From NCBI GenBank assembly GCA_033763395.1, contig JANRKQ010000248.1:11604-75603 (forward strand): a stretch of 64,000 nucleotides of DNA, given 5' to 3'. The first letter of the stretch is position 1; every line of letters begins with the position of its first letter. The notes beneath the pieces were generated by a model. It saw nothing but the letters and a program-made list of their open reading frames with translations. It was not told where the DNA came from and ran no database searches. Both the position numbers and the translations under genes were made by a program. Of the stretch, positions 1-8,774 are shown in pieces. This stretch comes from Xiheimicrobium sp033763395. Its GTDB lineage: Bacteria > Myxococcota > Myxococcia > Myxococcales > Myxococcaceae.

Positions 1-10
1 CTCGCGGCGG

Positions 11-1771
11 GTGACCGACGTCTTCCTGGCCGACGCCACCCACGTCGACACCAACGTGTCCATTCTCGACGCCGAGGCGGCGCCGCTGGCCGAGGTGTTC
101 TTCACCACCGACGAGGGCCACGTGTACGAGGTCGAGGTCGACGGGCGCCCCATCTCGGGGCGGCTGCTCGAAAAGCACCTCCTCGTCTTCGCGGGCGGCG
201 CGCTGACGCAGGTGGCGACGCCCGAGACCGTCTTCACGCGCGGCGCCGACGGCTGGAGCCCGGCGCCGACCCTCGCGGCCCCGCGCATTCCCGGCCGGCC
301 ACCGAAGGCCCGGCACGCCTTCCGCTCGCCGCTCGAGGTGACGCTCGACCCCGCCCAGCAGCGCGCCGTCGACCTGCCGCGCCACGAGCACCTGCTCCTG
401 CTTGGTGAGGCCGGCTTCGGCAAGACGACGGTGGCGCTGCACCGGCTCCTCGCGCTGCGGCAGCGGTCGTTCGACGAGGGCCAGCGGCGTTTCCGCGGCG
501 CGGTGATGGTGCCCACCGAGGGCCTGCGGCGGCTCACCTCGCTCATGCTCGAGCGGCGCGGCGTGCACGACGTCGACGTGTGGACGTTCGACGACTGGGT
601 GACGGGTGAGGCGCGGCGCGCGTTTCGAGATCTGCCCCGCCGCTTGTCCGAGAACACGCCCTCGGCCGTGGTGCAGCTCAAGCGGCACCCGGCGCTGCGC
701 CCCACGCTCGAGGCCTTCGTGAAGGCCCACCCGAGGCCGTTCGACGACCCGGACCGGCCGCGCAAGGGCACCGCGCTGGCGTCGCGGGCCGACCTCGAGA
801 ACCTCTTCGGCGACCGCGCGTGGATGGAGCCCGTCGTCGCGCGCGCCTCCGGCACCCTCTACCCGTCGGTCGTCGCGGCGCTCGCGCAGCACACGAAGGT
901 GCAGTTCCTCGACCCCTCCGACGTCGCGTACGCCCACGTCGACCTCGAGGCGCGCACGGCGGTCGACGGCCGCTCGCTCGACGAGGGCACCCCGCTGGAA
1001 GACGCGAACTCCGCCGACGCCGAGGACCCCGCCGTCCTCTTCGAGCTCGAGCGGCTGCGCAGCGTGCTCTCGCGCAAGGCCCCCATGCCGCTGGGCGCCT
1101 ACGACGTGGTGTTCATCGACGAGGCCCAGGAGTTCGCCCCCATCGAGCTGGCGGTGATGGCGCGGGCGCTCCGGCGCGGTGGCGTCTTCGTGGTGGCGGG
1201 AGACGCGGCCCAGCAGGTCGACCCCACCGCCGTCTTCACCGGCTGGGACGAGGTGATGCGCGAACTGGGGGTGCCGGGCGCGAAGCAGGTGCGGCTCGAG
1301 GTGAACTACCGCTGTCCGCCCGACGTCACCGCCCAGGCGCGGCACGTGCTCGACGCGTCGGTGGCGACGGCCGAGACGCCCTCCATCACCTGGGCCGGCT
1401 TCGCGGCGCCCTTCCACCTCTCGGTGTGGCTGAGCGACTCGTTGCGCGCGCTCGTCGGTGACGACGCCTCGGCCAGCGTCGCCGTCGTCTGCCGTACGCC
1501 CGAGGCCGCGCGCCGCGTTCGCCAGCGCCTGCGGGGCCTCGAGACGACGCTGGCGCTCGACGGTGACTTCCCCTTCCGCCCCGGCGTCATCGTCACCTGC
1601 GTTCAGGAGGTGAAGGGCCTCGAGTTCGACGTGGTGGTGCTGCCCGACGCGGCCGCCTCGACCTGGCCCTCGACGGCCGACGCCCGCCGCGGCCTCTACA
1701 CCGCCATGACGCGGGCCTCGCACCGGCTGGTGCTGGCCTGGGCGGGGGCGAAGAGCCCGCTGCTGGAGTGA
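11..1771 (+). CDS. UvrD/HelD-type superfamily 1 DNA helicase (5' end may lie outside window)
   Basis: ATP-dependent SF1 helicase/translocase of 586 residues. A Walker A motif GEAGFGKTT lies near residue 135 in the context ALHRL, as in HelD proteins. The Walker B is VVFIDEAQEF. Motif IV-like EVNYRCP and the C-terminal VKGLEFDVVV and YTAMTRA motifs of the UvrD_C_2 domain are all present. The length is shorter than typical UvrD or HelD (about 700-770 residues), and the N-terminal 100 residues are not recognisable. The GTG at base 11 is the first start in the window, but the frame stays open to base 2, so a start outside the window is possible. HelD proteins recycle RNA polymerase; whether this one does so or acts in DNA repair cannot be told from sequence. 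It converges on the downstream lipoprotein gene. Confidence 0.85.
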   Translation: MTDVFLADATHVDTNVSILDAEAAPLAEVFFTTDEGHVYEVEVDGRPISGRLLEKHLLVFAGGALTQVATPETVFTRGADGWSPAPTLAAPRIPGRPPKARHAFRSPLEVTLDPAQQRAVDLPRHEHLLLLGEAGFGKTTVALHRLLALRQRSFDEGQRRFRGAVMVPTEGLRRLTSLMLERRGVHDVDVWTFDDWVTGEARRAFRDLPRRLSENTPSAVVQLKRHPALRPTLEAFVKAHPRPFDDPDRPRKGTALASRADLENLFGDRAWMEPVVARASGTLYPSVVAALAQHTKVQFLDPSDVAYAHVDLEARTAVDGRSLDEGTPLEDANSADAEDPAVLFELERLRSVLSRKAPMPLGAYDVVFIDEAQEFAPIELAVMARALRRGGVFVVAGDAAQQVDPTAVFTGWDEVMRELGVPGAKQVRLEVNYRCPPDVTAQARHVLDASVATAETPSITWAGFAAPFHLSVWLSDSLRALVGDDASASVAVVCRTPEAARRVRQRLRGLETTLALDGDFPFRPGVIVTCVQEVKGLEFDVVVLPDAAASTWPSTADARRGLYTAMTRASHRLVLAWAGAKSPLLE

Positions 1772-1785
1772 GGACGAAACGAGAA

Positions 1786-1817
1786 CCGGCCGGTGTCCAC
1801 GAGGAGGCACCGGCCGG
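1786..1817. terminator. Hairpin between convergent genes, probable bidirectional terminator
   Basis: Perfect 10-bp inverted repeat: CCGGCCGGTG at 1786-1795 and CACCGGCCGG at 1808-1817, with a 12-nt loop. It lies in the 79-bp gap between two convergent stop codons. There is no T-tract, so it may be a weak intrinsic terminator or an mRNA-end stabiliser. Confidence 0.55.
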
Positions 1818-1850
1818 CAGGCCTGCAGGCCCGAGACGTCACTCACCTCG

Positions 1851-3785
1851 TCACGGGTATTCGTATTCGACGACCAGGTACGGCCGGCAGGAGTTGCCGG
1901 TGACGCCGCGCCCGAAGCGCGGGCACGTCGCCAGCACGGTATTCCCCGAGTAGTACGAGACGCTGTCGGCCGTCAGGTTGGCCGAGAGCTCGTTGGGAAA
2001 CCGCAGCCTGAACTGCGAGCGGTTGCCGCGCTGCGCCCGCTGGCTCCAGTCGTCGAGGACGAAGGCGTGCACCGTCGCGCGCTTCCAACCGCTCGCGAGG
2101 CTCGTCGGCCCGTACGACACCTCGTCGAGCACGCCATCGAGGCGCGTCGCGCCGTAGGCCGAAGCCGCGAGGGCCGGCCCCACGGCCACGCGCTCGAGGC
2201 GCACGTTCCCACCGAGCGTCGACTGCGGACTCCCGGCGACGCCCGAGAGGTACATGACGAGGTCGGCCGAGGTGATGGCGATGGTCGACGTCGGAATCGA
2301 CGAGAGGTCGAAGCTCACGAACGAGCGGAGCGCCACGTTCGAGCCCGTGTCCCCCACGATGAGGGTGGACGAGCCGGTCGACACGGTTCCCGCGTTCGTC
2401 ACGTGGCCGTCGATGGCCATGACCGAGTCGAGCACCGCGACGCCGTACTTGCGCACCGCGAACCCGCGGTCGACGTTCGTCTGGAGCGTGTTGCCGGCGA
2501 GGTCGCGCGAGGCCGAGCCGATGCGGAACGCCACGTTGCTCCCGTGCTCGAAGAAGCCCGGCGGGCTGTACGTCACGGTGCGGCCGTCGGGTGACCAGGC
2601 GAAGGTGCCGCCGTTGAGGCTCATCGGCACGTTCACCACGAAGGCCACCTGCACCGAGGCCTTGTCCATCGGCTCCGAGAAGGTGATGGCGATCTTGCTG
2701 CTGGCGGAGACGCCCATCGCGCCGTTGTCGGGCGTCGTCGACACCACGGTGGGGCGGGTGGTGTCGGGGGCCGCCGCGGTGGTGAAGGTGAACGAGAACG
2801 GCGCCGCGAGGGCGTTGCCACCGCGGTCTCGCGCGCCGACGCCGACCGTCACCGTGTACTGGGTGCTGGGGGCCAGCTGCGCCGAGGGCTGGAAGGTGCG
2901 CAGCGTGTCGGTGCCGTCCCACAGGGCGGTCCCGGCGACGGCCGGCGAGATGGAGAAGGCGGAGTCGACGGTGGCCTTGTTCATCGCCTCGGAGAAGCTG
3001 ATGGACAGCACGGCGTTCGTCGGCACGGCCATGGCGTTCGCCGCCGGCGCGTTGGACAGCACCGTGGGCGCGTCGGCGTCGGGCGGAACGGCGGTCGAGA
3101 ACGAGACGTTGCCCGACACGGGGTTCCCGGCCTTGTCGGTCGCCGAGTACTGCAGGGTGTAGTCGGTCTTGCCGTCGAAGCCCGGCGCCGCGAAGGTGGC
3201 CACGGTGTCACCGGCGCTCCAGGTGGCGTCGCCCAGCGCCTTCATGGGCTCGAGCGTCACCGCCAGGCTGCCGGGCTCCATCGCCTCGGAGAAGGTGAGG
3301 GTCACCGCCGAGGCGAGCGGCACGTTCATCGCGGCCGCCGCGGGGCTCGACGACACGAGGGTCGGCGCCTGGGTGTCCACCTGCGCGACGGTGCTGAACG
3401 ACGACATCAGCTCACCGGTGACGGCGCGGCCTTCGGCGTCGGCCGCGGCGATGATGAGCGTGTATTGTGTACCGGCGACGAGGCTGAGCGGACCAAAGCG
3501 GGCCTCGGTGTTCTCAGAATTGAACATGGGCGCGCCGAGCGACAGGCTGGGCGTCGTGGTGACGACGAGCGAAGTGGGCACCACGGCGCCCGAGAACTGC
3601 AGCACCAGGCTCGAGTCGAGCCGCACGTTGGTGGCGCCCTTCGAGGGCACCAGCGCCACCAGCGAGGGCGCGGCGTCGTCGGGCAGCATCACGCTGCCGT
3701 CGGGGGTTGGCGTGGTGTCGACCACACAGCCCGAGAGGGCGAGGGCGACGAGGGCGACCGTCAGTCTGACTGCAATGGCTTGCAT
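1851..3785 (-). CDS. Surface lipoprotein with repeated Ig-like (Big_5) domains and a C-terminal DNRLRE-type domain
   Basis: 644-residue exported lipoprotein. The signal peptide ends in the lipobox LALSGC (Cys about residue 20). About four tandem Ig-like domains follow, each with the Big_5 pattern of NV or AM followed by P..S.. and an FSEAM or FSEPM motif; four such motifs are readable between residues about 45 and 440. The C-terminal 200 residues contain SFVSFDLSSIP, typical of DNRLRE/CBM96 domains of secreted proteins. The start is well supported: AGGAGG lies nine bases upstream of the ATG. Likely anchored to the outer membrane and exposed at the surface or in the matrix. No catalytic motif is seen; adhesion or a structural role is an inference. 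Confidence 0.85.
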   Translation of the reverse strand: MQAIAVRLTVALVALALSGCVVDTTPTPDGSVMLPDDAAPSLVALVPSKGATNVRLDSSLVLQFSGAVVPTSLVVTTTPSLSLGAPMFNSENTEARFGPLSLVAGTQYTLIIAAADAEGRAVTGELMSSFSTVAQVDTQAPTLVSSSPAAAAMNVPLASAVTLTFSEAMEPGSLAVTLEPMKALGDATWSAGDTVATFAAPGFDGKTDYTLQYSATDKAGNPVSGNVSFSTAVPPDADAPTVLSNAPAANAMAVPTNAVLSISFSEAMNKATVDSAFSISPAVAGTALWDGTDTLRTFQPSAQLAPSTQYTVTVGVGARDRGGNALAAPFSFTFTTAAAPDTTRPTVVSTTPDNGAMGVSASSKIAITFSEPMDKASVQVAFVVNVPMSLNGGTFAWSPDGRTVTYSPPGFFEHGSNVAFRIGSASRDLAGNTLQTNVDRGFAVRKYGVAVLDSVMAIDGHVTNAGTVSTGSSTLIVGDTGSNVALRSFVSFDLSSIPTSTIAITSADLVMYLSGVAGSPQSTLGGNVRLERVAVGPALAASAYGATRLDGVLDEVSYGPTSLASGWKRATVHAFVLDDWSQRAQRGNRSQFRLRFPNELSANLTADSVSYYSGNTVLATCPRFGRGVTGNSCRPYLVVEYEYP

Positions 3786-3876
3786 GGAGTGCTGCCTCCT
3801 GTGTGAGTGATGCGAACATCATCCACACGGCAGCGGTGCCCCTCCATGGTCAATCCCTCACCAACCCATGGTCAAT

Positions 3877-4860
3877 TCATCGCGTCTGGCTGAGCAGGGT
3901 CTGCAGCATCGGCAGGTGCGTGCGCCGCTCGAGACCGAGCTTTCGCAGGCCGCTCGCGAGCAGGTTGCAGACGGTCGAGAGGTGCAGGTCGAGCTCGGCG
4001 GCCATCACCTTGTTCGGCTGACCGGCGGCGGCGCGCACCACCACCTCGCGCTCGCTGTCGGTCAGCGCCCGGAGCGTGTCTCCAGCCGGGTTCTCGATGG
4101 CGAGGTAGCGCATGCGGCCGCCGTGGCGCTGATGGCGGACGATGGACCAGCGGCCCTGGAGGAGCCGGCTCCACACGTCGAGCGACTCGAGGCTGCCGGC
4201 GTGCGCCTCGTCACGGTGGTGCTCCACCTGGCGGGCGGCCTCGACCAGCGCCGTGCGCTCGGCGGCGACGTGGGGTGCGAAGTCTCCCCGGCCCAGCGCG
4301 TCGAAGTCGGCCACCACGCCCCGCTCGAGCTGGTCGCGCACGGTGAGCGCGTTCTCGAGGTGCCTGGCGATGGCGCCCCACTGGTACCGCCGGGTGCGCC
4401 AGTCGACCGCGCGCACCTCGGGCGTCGTCGAGCGCGGGAGCGCCACGCCCACCGTCATGTTCTCGCCCCCGGAACGGGTCGCGTAGATGCCGAGCATGTC
4501 GCGCACGCCGTAGCGCGCCCACATGCGCACGAGGTCGGCCGGCGGCTCGCCCGTCACCGGGTTCGCGTGGAAGAGCGTCGTCGGCTCGGCGTGGCTCGGC
4601 ATCGTGTAGGCGCGGAAGATCGACTTCATGTCGACCGACCCGTGGCCCTCGTCGGGCACGGCCATGAAGCGCGGGTCTCCGAAGACGCGCGAGGTGAGCT
4701 GCGGCAGGCCCCCGTCGAGCCGGTATCGGAAGCTCAAGACTCCGTCGTTGTCGGTGAAGGCCTTCTCGACCTGCGCCACCACCGTGGCCTGCCAGGTCTC
4801 GGGGTCGGCCCCCAACGCATACGTCGCGTCCAATACGTCCAGCAGTCGTCCTCGTTCCAT
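3877..4860 (-). CDS. LuxR-type HTH transcriptional regulator
   Basis: 327-residue regulator. The C-terminal 60 residues carry a GerE/LuxR helix-turn-helix: LTDSEREVVVRAAAGQPNK, then AAELDLHLSTVCNLL and LRKLGLERRTHL. The N-terminal 250 residues show no receiver or autoinducer-domain motif, and they contain no recognisable sensor family. It sits directly downstream of a second, short LuxR-type gene on the same strand (98-bp gap), so the two may form a small regulatory unit. The signal and target genes are unknown. Confidence 0.85.
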   Translation of the reverse strand: MERGRLLDVLDATYALGADPETWQATVVAQVEKAFTDNDGVLSFRYRLDGGLPQLTSRVFGDPRFMAVPDEGHGSVDMKSIFRAYTMPSHAEPTTLFHANPVTGEPPADLVRMWARYGVRDMLGIYATRSGGENMTVGVALPRSTTPEVRAVDWRTRRYQWGAIARHLENALTVRDQLERGVVADFDALGRGDFAPHVAAERTALVEAARQVEHHRDEAHAGSLESLDVWSRLLQGRWSIVRHQRHGGRMRYLAIENPAGDTLRALTDSEREVVVRAAAGQPNKVMAAELDLHLSTVCNLLASGLRKLGLERRTHLPMLQTLLSQTR

Positions 4861-4958
4861 CTGGTGTGTCCTCGTGTGGGCAAGCGACGCCCGTCGGGGA
4901 CCCTACGGGGCTTCGAGCTCCCGGTGCAGAGGAGGCGAGGAATTGACCATGCCCGGCG

Positions 4959-5261
4959 TCAGGCGCCGGCGACGTCGGTGCCGGCCAGTTTCGCCAGCAA
5001 TTCCGTGCGGCTGTAGACGCCGCACTTCCGGTACACCGAGGCGAGCTGGTTGGCGATGGTGCGGGCGCTGCGGCCGCGGGCTTCGGCGATGTCTTCGTTG
5101 CTGAGCCCCTGGGCCAGCAGCCGCACCACCTCGCGCTCGGACTCGGTGAGCGTGTCGGGCAGCTCGAAGCCTTCGAGGGGCAGGTCGATGACGAGGGTGC
5201 GCACGCCGCCGATGGTGAGCGGCGTCACCGACGCGCCTTTGGGGTCCTTCGCAGCGGCCAT
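4959..5261 (-). CDS. Short LuxR-type HTH protein
   Basis: About 100 residues, of which the last 65 form a LuxR-type helix-turn-helix (LTESEREVVRLLAQGLSNED, then RSARTIANQLASVYRKCGV, then RTELLAKL). The preceding 35 residues (including GVRTLVIDLPLEGFELP) are too short for a sensor domain, so it acts either as a stand-alone DNA-binding protein or through a partner. I prefer the ATG at 5261; a GTG at 5273 is also possible. It lies 25 bp downstream of the AarF-type kinase stop codon on the same strand and could be co-transcribed with it. Confidence 0.8.
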   Translation of the reverse strand: MAAAKDPKGASVTPLTIGGVRTLVIDLPLEGFELPDTLTESEREVVRLLAQGLSNEDIAEARGRSARTIANQLASVYRKCGVYSRTELLAKLAGTDVAGA

Positions 5262-5286
5262 GGCGGGCGTCACGCTACCGCAGCGC

Positions 5287-6636
5287 TCACCACGTCGTCG
5301 AAAGAGAACGGCCGGCCGAGAGGCTGGTGGCGAAGAGCTCGGCGAACACCGCGCGGAACGGCCCCGCGGCGCCCAGGTTCTCGAGGTTCTGGTTCATGCC
5401 GGCGACGCAGCGAAAGAATTGCACGGCCTCTCTGGGGGGTTTGATGGCGCCGAGCGAGAGCGCGTGCTTGAGGAAGTGGTTGCGCATGTCGCGGTTGATG
5501 CTCGCGGAGCCGTAGTCGAACGTCTCGGCCGAGGCCGCGCGGCAGGCGATGTCGAGCACCTCTTGCACGAAGGGGCGCGCCGCCGGCGGGTCGTCGAACA
5601 CCATGCCGGCCTTCTGGCTGTCGCCGATGCAGTCGTACGCGGGCCCGCCCAGCAGCGAGGTGAAGAGCCGGCGGTTGGCGAAGGTCCACCCGTCGCTCAT
5701 CTGCTTGATGGCGCCGAAGTCGAGCACGCCCAGGGCGCCGTCCGGCAGCAGCATGAAGTTGCCGGGGTGCGGGTCGGCGTGCACGAGGCCCGTCGCGAGG
5801 AACGGCCCCCAGGTGACACGGGTGAGCAGCCGCGCGATGCGAAAGCGCTCGTCGTTCGAGTGGGCGTGCCCGCGGGCGAGGAACTCCTTGAGCGTCTCGC
5901 CCTCGAAGAACTCGAGCGTCAGCACCCGCTCGGCCGTCAGCTCGTCGAAGACCTTCGGCACCTTGAGGTCGGGGAACGGCGCCAGCGCCTGCGCGAAGCG
6001 GCGCGAGCGCTCGGCCTCGACCTCGTAGTCGAGCTCCTCGAGCACGCCCTGCTGCAGCTCGCGGAAGTAGTCCTTGCCCTGGGTGAGGCGCGAGGTGGTG
6101 GCGACCATCGCGACCATCGCCGAGAGGTTGTCGAGGTCCGAGTGGATGGCCCTGGCGATGTCGGGGTACTGCACCTTCACCGCCACCGTCGCCCCGTCCT
6201 TCGTCACCGCGCGGTGCACCTGGCCGAGGCTCGCCGAGGCGATGGGCGCTTCGTCGAACGACGCGTACGCCTCGTGAGGCGGCCGGCCGAGCTCATCGGT
6301 GATGACCTGCTTCACCGTCGCCCAGGGCATCGGGGGTGCCTGGTTCTGGAGCTTCGCGACCACCGCGCGGATCTCGGGCGTCAGCAGGTCGGGGTCCATC
6401 GCCATCGTCTGGCCGATCTTCATGGCGACGCCCTTCAAGTCGCCGAGCGTCGCGACGAGCTTCTCGGCCGCGCCCTGGCCCAGCAGCGACACCGACTCGT
6501 CTTCTCCGTCCTTGCGGGCGAAGCGCTTCACCGCGCGCGCGCCGACGTCCGCCGACAGCTTCGCCGAGAGCGAGGCCAGCTTCGCGAAGCGCGCCAGCCG
6601 CCCCGTCGAGGGCTTGAAGTCGTCGTCCTTGGACAT
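5287..6636 (-). CDS. AarF/UbiB (ABC1) family protein kinase-like protein
   Basis: 449-residue atypical kinase of the ABC1/UbiB family, whose members support ubiquinone synthesis or other lipid handling. The family signature KxGQ appears as MKIGQ in the N-terminal helical extension. The Ala-rich nucleotide loop is IASASLGQVHRA, followed by VAVKVQYPDI. The catalytic region reads LVHADPHPGNFML and the metal-binding motif is VLDFGAIK. The frame is open further upstream to 6831, but the ATG at 6636 (MSKDDDFK) is where family-like sequence begins, and the upstream part overlaps a decayed gene on the other strand, so I use 6636. No ubiquinone genes are adjacent, so the exact substrate is unknown. 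Confidence 0.88.
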   Translation of the reverse strand: MSKDDDFKPSTGRLARFAKLASLSAKLSADVGARAVKRFARKDGEDESVSLLGQGAAEKLVATLGDLKGVAMKIGQTMAMDPDLLTPEIRAVVAKLQNQAPPMPWATVKQVITDELGRPPHEAYASFDEAPIASASLGQVHRAVTKDGATVAVKVQYPDIARAIHSDLDNLSAMVAMVATTSRLTQGKDYFRELQQGVLEELDYEVEAERSRRFAQALAPFPDLKVPKVFDELTAERVLTLEFFEGETLKEFLARGHAHSNDERFRIARLLTRVTWGPFLATGLVHADPHPGNFMLLPDGALGVLDFGAIKQMSDGWTFANRRLFTSLLGGPAYDCIGDSQKAGMVFDDPPAARPFVQEVLDIACRAASAETFDYGSASINRDMRNHFLKHALSLGAIKPPREAVQFFRCVAGMNQNLENLGAAGPFRAVFAELFATSLSAGRSLSTTW

Positions 6637-6682
6637 GGGCACGCGGGCCTTACCGGGGGGCTCTCCACGACACAAGGCGTGA

Positions 6683-6949
6683 ACGGGCAGGCCCGCCGGA
6701 CTCAGCAGGTGGAAGTCGCCCGCGTCCTCAGCAAACGTCGCCATCTGCCAGTTCGCCGCCCCGCAGCGAGGTGCTGCTCTCGGCGACTCGGAGGAGGACA
6801 TCCTCAGCCGAAGCACCTTTGACGCCCCCAAGCGACGGGGCCGCCGGGCAAAGCTGTTCGAGGCCGTCGAGGCTGCCTCGGCTCTTCCTCGCCACCAGCA
6901 GCACCTGGCGGAGCAGTTTGTCGCTGCCCTCGTCGCTCAATCGCGCTGA
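6683..6949 (+). pseudogene. Decayed remnant: C-terminal tail of an XRE-family HTH regulator
   Basis: The frame ending at the TGA 6947-6949 encodes a clear coding-like tail: EEDILSRSTFDAPKRRGRRA, followed by KLFEAVEAASALPRHQQHLA and EQFVAALVAQ. This matches the segment that follows the helix-turn-helix in many XRE regulators (pattern RRG-KLE-LP-Q-V-LI). No ATG or GTG start exists in this frame after the stop at 6680-6682, and the helix-turn-helix itself is missing. It therefore looks like a 3' remnant left after deletion, lying between the AarF-type gene and the Cys-rich gene. It overlaps the end of the latter by 13 bp. The family assignment is by motif memory only. Confidence 0.45.
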
Positions 6950-7383
6950 GGACGAGGCGGGTCAGCTGCGAGCGTGGAGCCCCCTCTCAGCCTCGAGAAA
7001 TCTCCGTCGCCGAAGAGTCTTCGCAGTTGCGAGTTCGTGATATGCGAACTGACCGGCTTGCCCTGGGCATTCAACACGTCACGACACGCGTCTCCCTCGG
7101 CCGACGCATCGCAGGGTTTGATGCAGAGCCAACGTGCTTCGCTGGTCACGCACTCGAAGCCCGAATCGAGACAACCCTCGGCCTTACATGCAGCCAGACA
7201 GTTCGAAGTGCCGCTACACTCTGCCGTGGGCGTCAGGCAGCGACCATTCTGCGGGTCCCAAAGGCCCGCCTCGCTGCATGCTGCCTCAGGCTCAAACAAG
7301 ACCCATAGCCCCAAGCCCACAACAGCAAGCGCGATGAAAACAGGCGCTATCGCTCGAGGTATCCTTCGCACGCGACCTTGCAT
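6937..7383 (-). CDS. Cys-rich single-pass membrane protein, unknown function
   Basis: Unrecognised protein. From the ATG at 7383 it has 148 residues: a short basic N-terminus (MQGRVRRIPR), one membrane segment (APVFIALAVVGLGLWVLF), then an extracytoplasmic domain with about ten cysteines (for example GRCLTPTAECSGTSNC and CLAACKAEGC) that are probably disulphide-paired. The C-terminal 45 residues (after ACRDVLNAQGK) lack cysteines. A TTG start at 7476 would add a 31-residue Pro-rich cytoplasmic part and cannot be excluded. Base composition here is less GC-rich than in the neighbours and includes the AT run ATTAATTA. That suggests acquired or poorly adapted DNA. Confidence 0.6.
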   Translation of the reverse strand: MQGRVRRIPRAIAPVFIALAVVGLGLWVLFEPEAACSEAGLWDPQNGRCLTPTAECSGTSNCLAACKAEGCLDSGFECVTSEARWLCIKPCDASAEGDACRDVLNAQGKPVSSHITNSQLRRLFGDGDFSRLRGGSTLAADPPRPQRD

Positions 7384-7542
7384 ACCGTACTCATTAATTA
7401 AAGGCCCCCGGCCAAGGGCGGCTGGCGGGGGCGGCTCCTCAAAGCGCGTCCTTCGCTCCTTCGAGGCGGCTGCCAATCCTCAGAAACGTCAGCAGCTTGT
7501 GTAGGAGTCCGTCGCCACCAGCCCGTCCCTCAATCTTGCTGG

Positions 7543-8211
7543 TCAGTAAGCGCCACACCGCGGTTTCGTCGTCTTGAGAAGGTCGTCAAGGAGTCCTGGT
7601 GTCTTGACCACTGCAGCGAGGTCCGGGTCCTTGAGGATCTGGTCGGGGTCCATCATTCCCGCAAACCATGACTGACGAATGAGGGCCGCAGCTTCCGCAA
7701 GATGCTTGCGCCGAGCGCGGATCACGCCCAGGTTGTAGAGGGCACCAGATAGAAGTGGGCTCCGAGAAAGCACCGATCGGAGCGCCTGCTCAGCTTCGTC
7801 GAGCTTGCCTCTCTGAATGAGCGTTACCGCCAAAGCCTCCTCCACAACGTCGCGATCTGCACCAGCTTCGCGAGCCGACACGAGCGCTTTGTCGGCCTCC
7901 TCAAGCCGCTTTGCAGAGCTCAGAGCGAGACCCAGCGCCAACAAGCGGTCGGCTTCCTCCTCCCGCTGAGCCGTGGGAGACAGCCGCTGGAGAATCTCGA
8001 CAGCGGCAACACCGCGATCGAGCTGAATCAAAAGTCGCGCACGCAGCAGAAGGCCGAGCCGCGAGTCACGTTCCCGCTTTGGCGCCTTGTCGAGATAAGT
8101 CAGCGCCACATCATACATGCATCGGTCCGCAGCCATCTCCGCCAGCTGCATCGACTGAGCGGACGCTGAAAGACCCCAGACAAGCACCGCGACAAGGAGT
8201 GGCGTCCTCAT
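7543..8211 (-). CDS. Exported TPR-repeat protein
   Basis: 222 residues from the ATG at 8211. A signal peptide MRTPLLVAVLVWGLSASAQS is followed by several tetratricopeptide-like helical pairs: DRCMYDVALTYLDKAP, RLLALGLALSSAKRLEEAD, VTLIQRGKLDEAEQALRSVL and ALYNLGVIRARRKHLAEAAA. TPR proteins act as interaction scaffolds in the periplasm or envelope. The C-terminus after DPDQILKDPDLAAV is not recognised. It reads in the same direction as the preceding Cys-rich gene, with a 159-bp gap between the two CDSs. A TTG start at 8235 is possible but less likely. Confidence 0.72.
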   Translation of the reverse strand: MRTPLLVAVLVWGLSASAQSMQLAEMAADRCMYDVALTYLDKAPKRERDSRLGLLLRARLLIQLDRGVAAVEILQRLSPTAQREEEADRLLALGLALSSAKRLEEADKALVSAREAGADRDVVEEALAVTLIQRGKLDEAEQALRSVLSRSPLLSGALYNLGVIRARRKHLAEAAALIRQSWFAGMMDPDQILKDPDLAAVVKTPGLLDDLLKTTKPRCGAY

Positions 8212-8282
8212 GGGCGGGAAGTGCAACGAGTCCAAGCTCTCATGTAGTCCATCGTACCCCCAGCACTGTTGGCTCCGGCTAG

Positions 8283-8621
8283 CTAGCCAGACCGGACCGC
8301 ACGCACGACGGACTGCACATAGCCCGAAACGAAAGCGTCGAACGCAGCATTGCTTATCTGATAACTCACCACCTCCTGACGATTGGTACAGAATCGGGCA
8401 AATTCTATAGCCGACTGAAAGACGGACGGAAACCCAACGAAATCCTTCCCTCTCATTACTCTTTCAAGGTCGATCGCAATAGCAACATGTACGCACGGTG
8501 GCTCCAACCGAATCACAAACGCTCGCAGCTCCAGCATCTTTCCCAAGGAAAATACTGGACTCACAGAATCATCAATCGCCAGATCCGAAAGTTCGAGCAA
8601 TGGCTCCTCAGGCGTGGGCAT
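8283..8621 (-). CDS. Small orphan protein, unknown function
   Basis: 112 residues beginning MPTPEEPLLELSDLAIDD. No signal peptide, membrane segment or known motif is visible; the sequence looks like a compact globular alpha/beta protein (LRAFVIRLEPPCVHVAIAID, then FARFCTNRQEVVSYQIS). Its codon use is visibly less G/C-biased than the flanking genes, and it lies in the same compositionally atypical patch as its two neighbours. That it is a real gene is inferred from its protein-like composition and clean ATG start. No strong ribosome-binding site precedes it. Confidence 0.5.
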   Translation of the reverse strand: MPTPEEPLLELSDLAIDDSVSPVFSLGKMLELRAFVIRLEPPCVHVAIAIDLERVMRGKDFVGFPSVFQSAIEFARFCTNRQEVVSYQISNAAFDAFVSGYVQSVVRAVRSG

Positions 8622-8666
8622 GGGAGCCTGACACCAGACCGGTCAGCACCTCGCAGGGCCGTTTGA

Positions 8667-8699
8667 GCTCCTTGCGGGCCTCGGTTGGCTCCTTGCGGG
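8667..8699. repeat. Short direct repeat, 21-bp period
   Basis: GCTCCTTGCGGG occurs at 8667-8678 and 8688-8699 with a 21-bp period, in a 153-bp gap without a convincing gene. This may be a scrap of a former repeat-containing coding sequence. Confidence 0.35.
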
Positions 8700-8774
8700 G
8701 CTGCGGCTACCACTCTCTCACACCTTCCCCTTCCTCGCGGCCGTCCAGAATCCAGCCACTTCGTCCGGGGGCCG

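Noticed and set aside
6728..6940. 70-codon minus-strand frame beginning MSDEGSDKLLRQV
   Set aside because: Antisense to the more protein-like XRE tail on the plus strand, with no recognisable motif.
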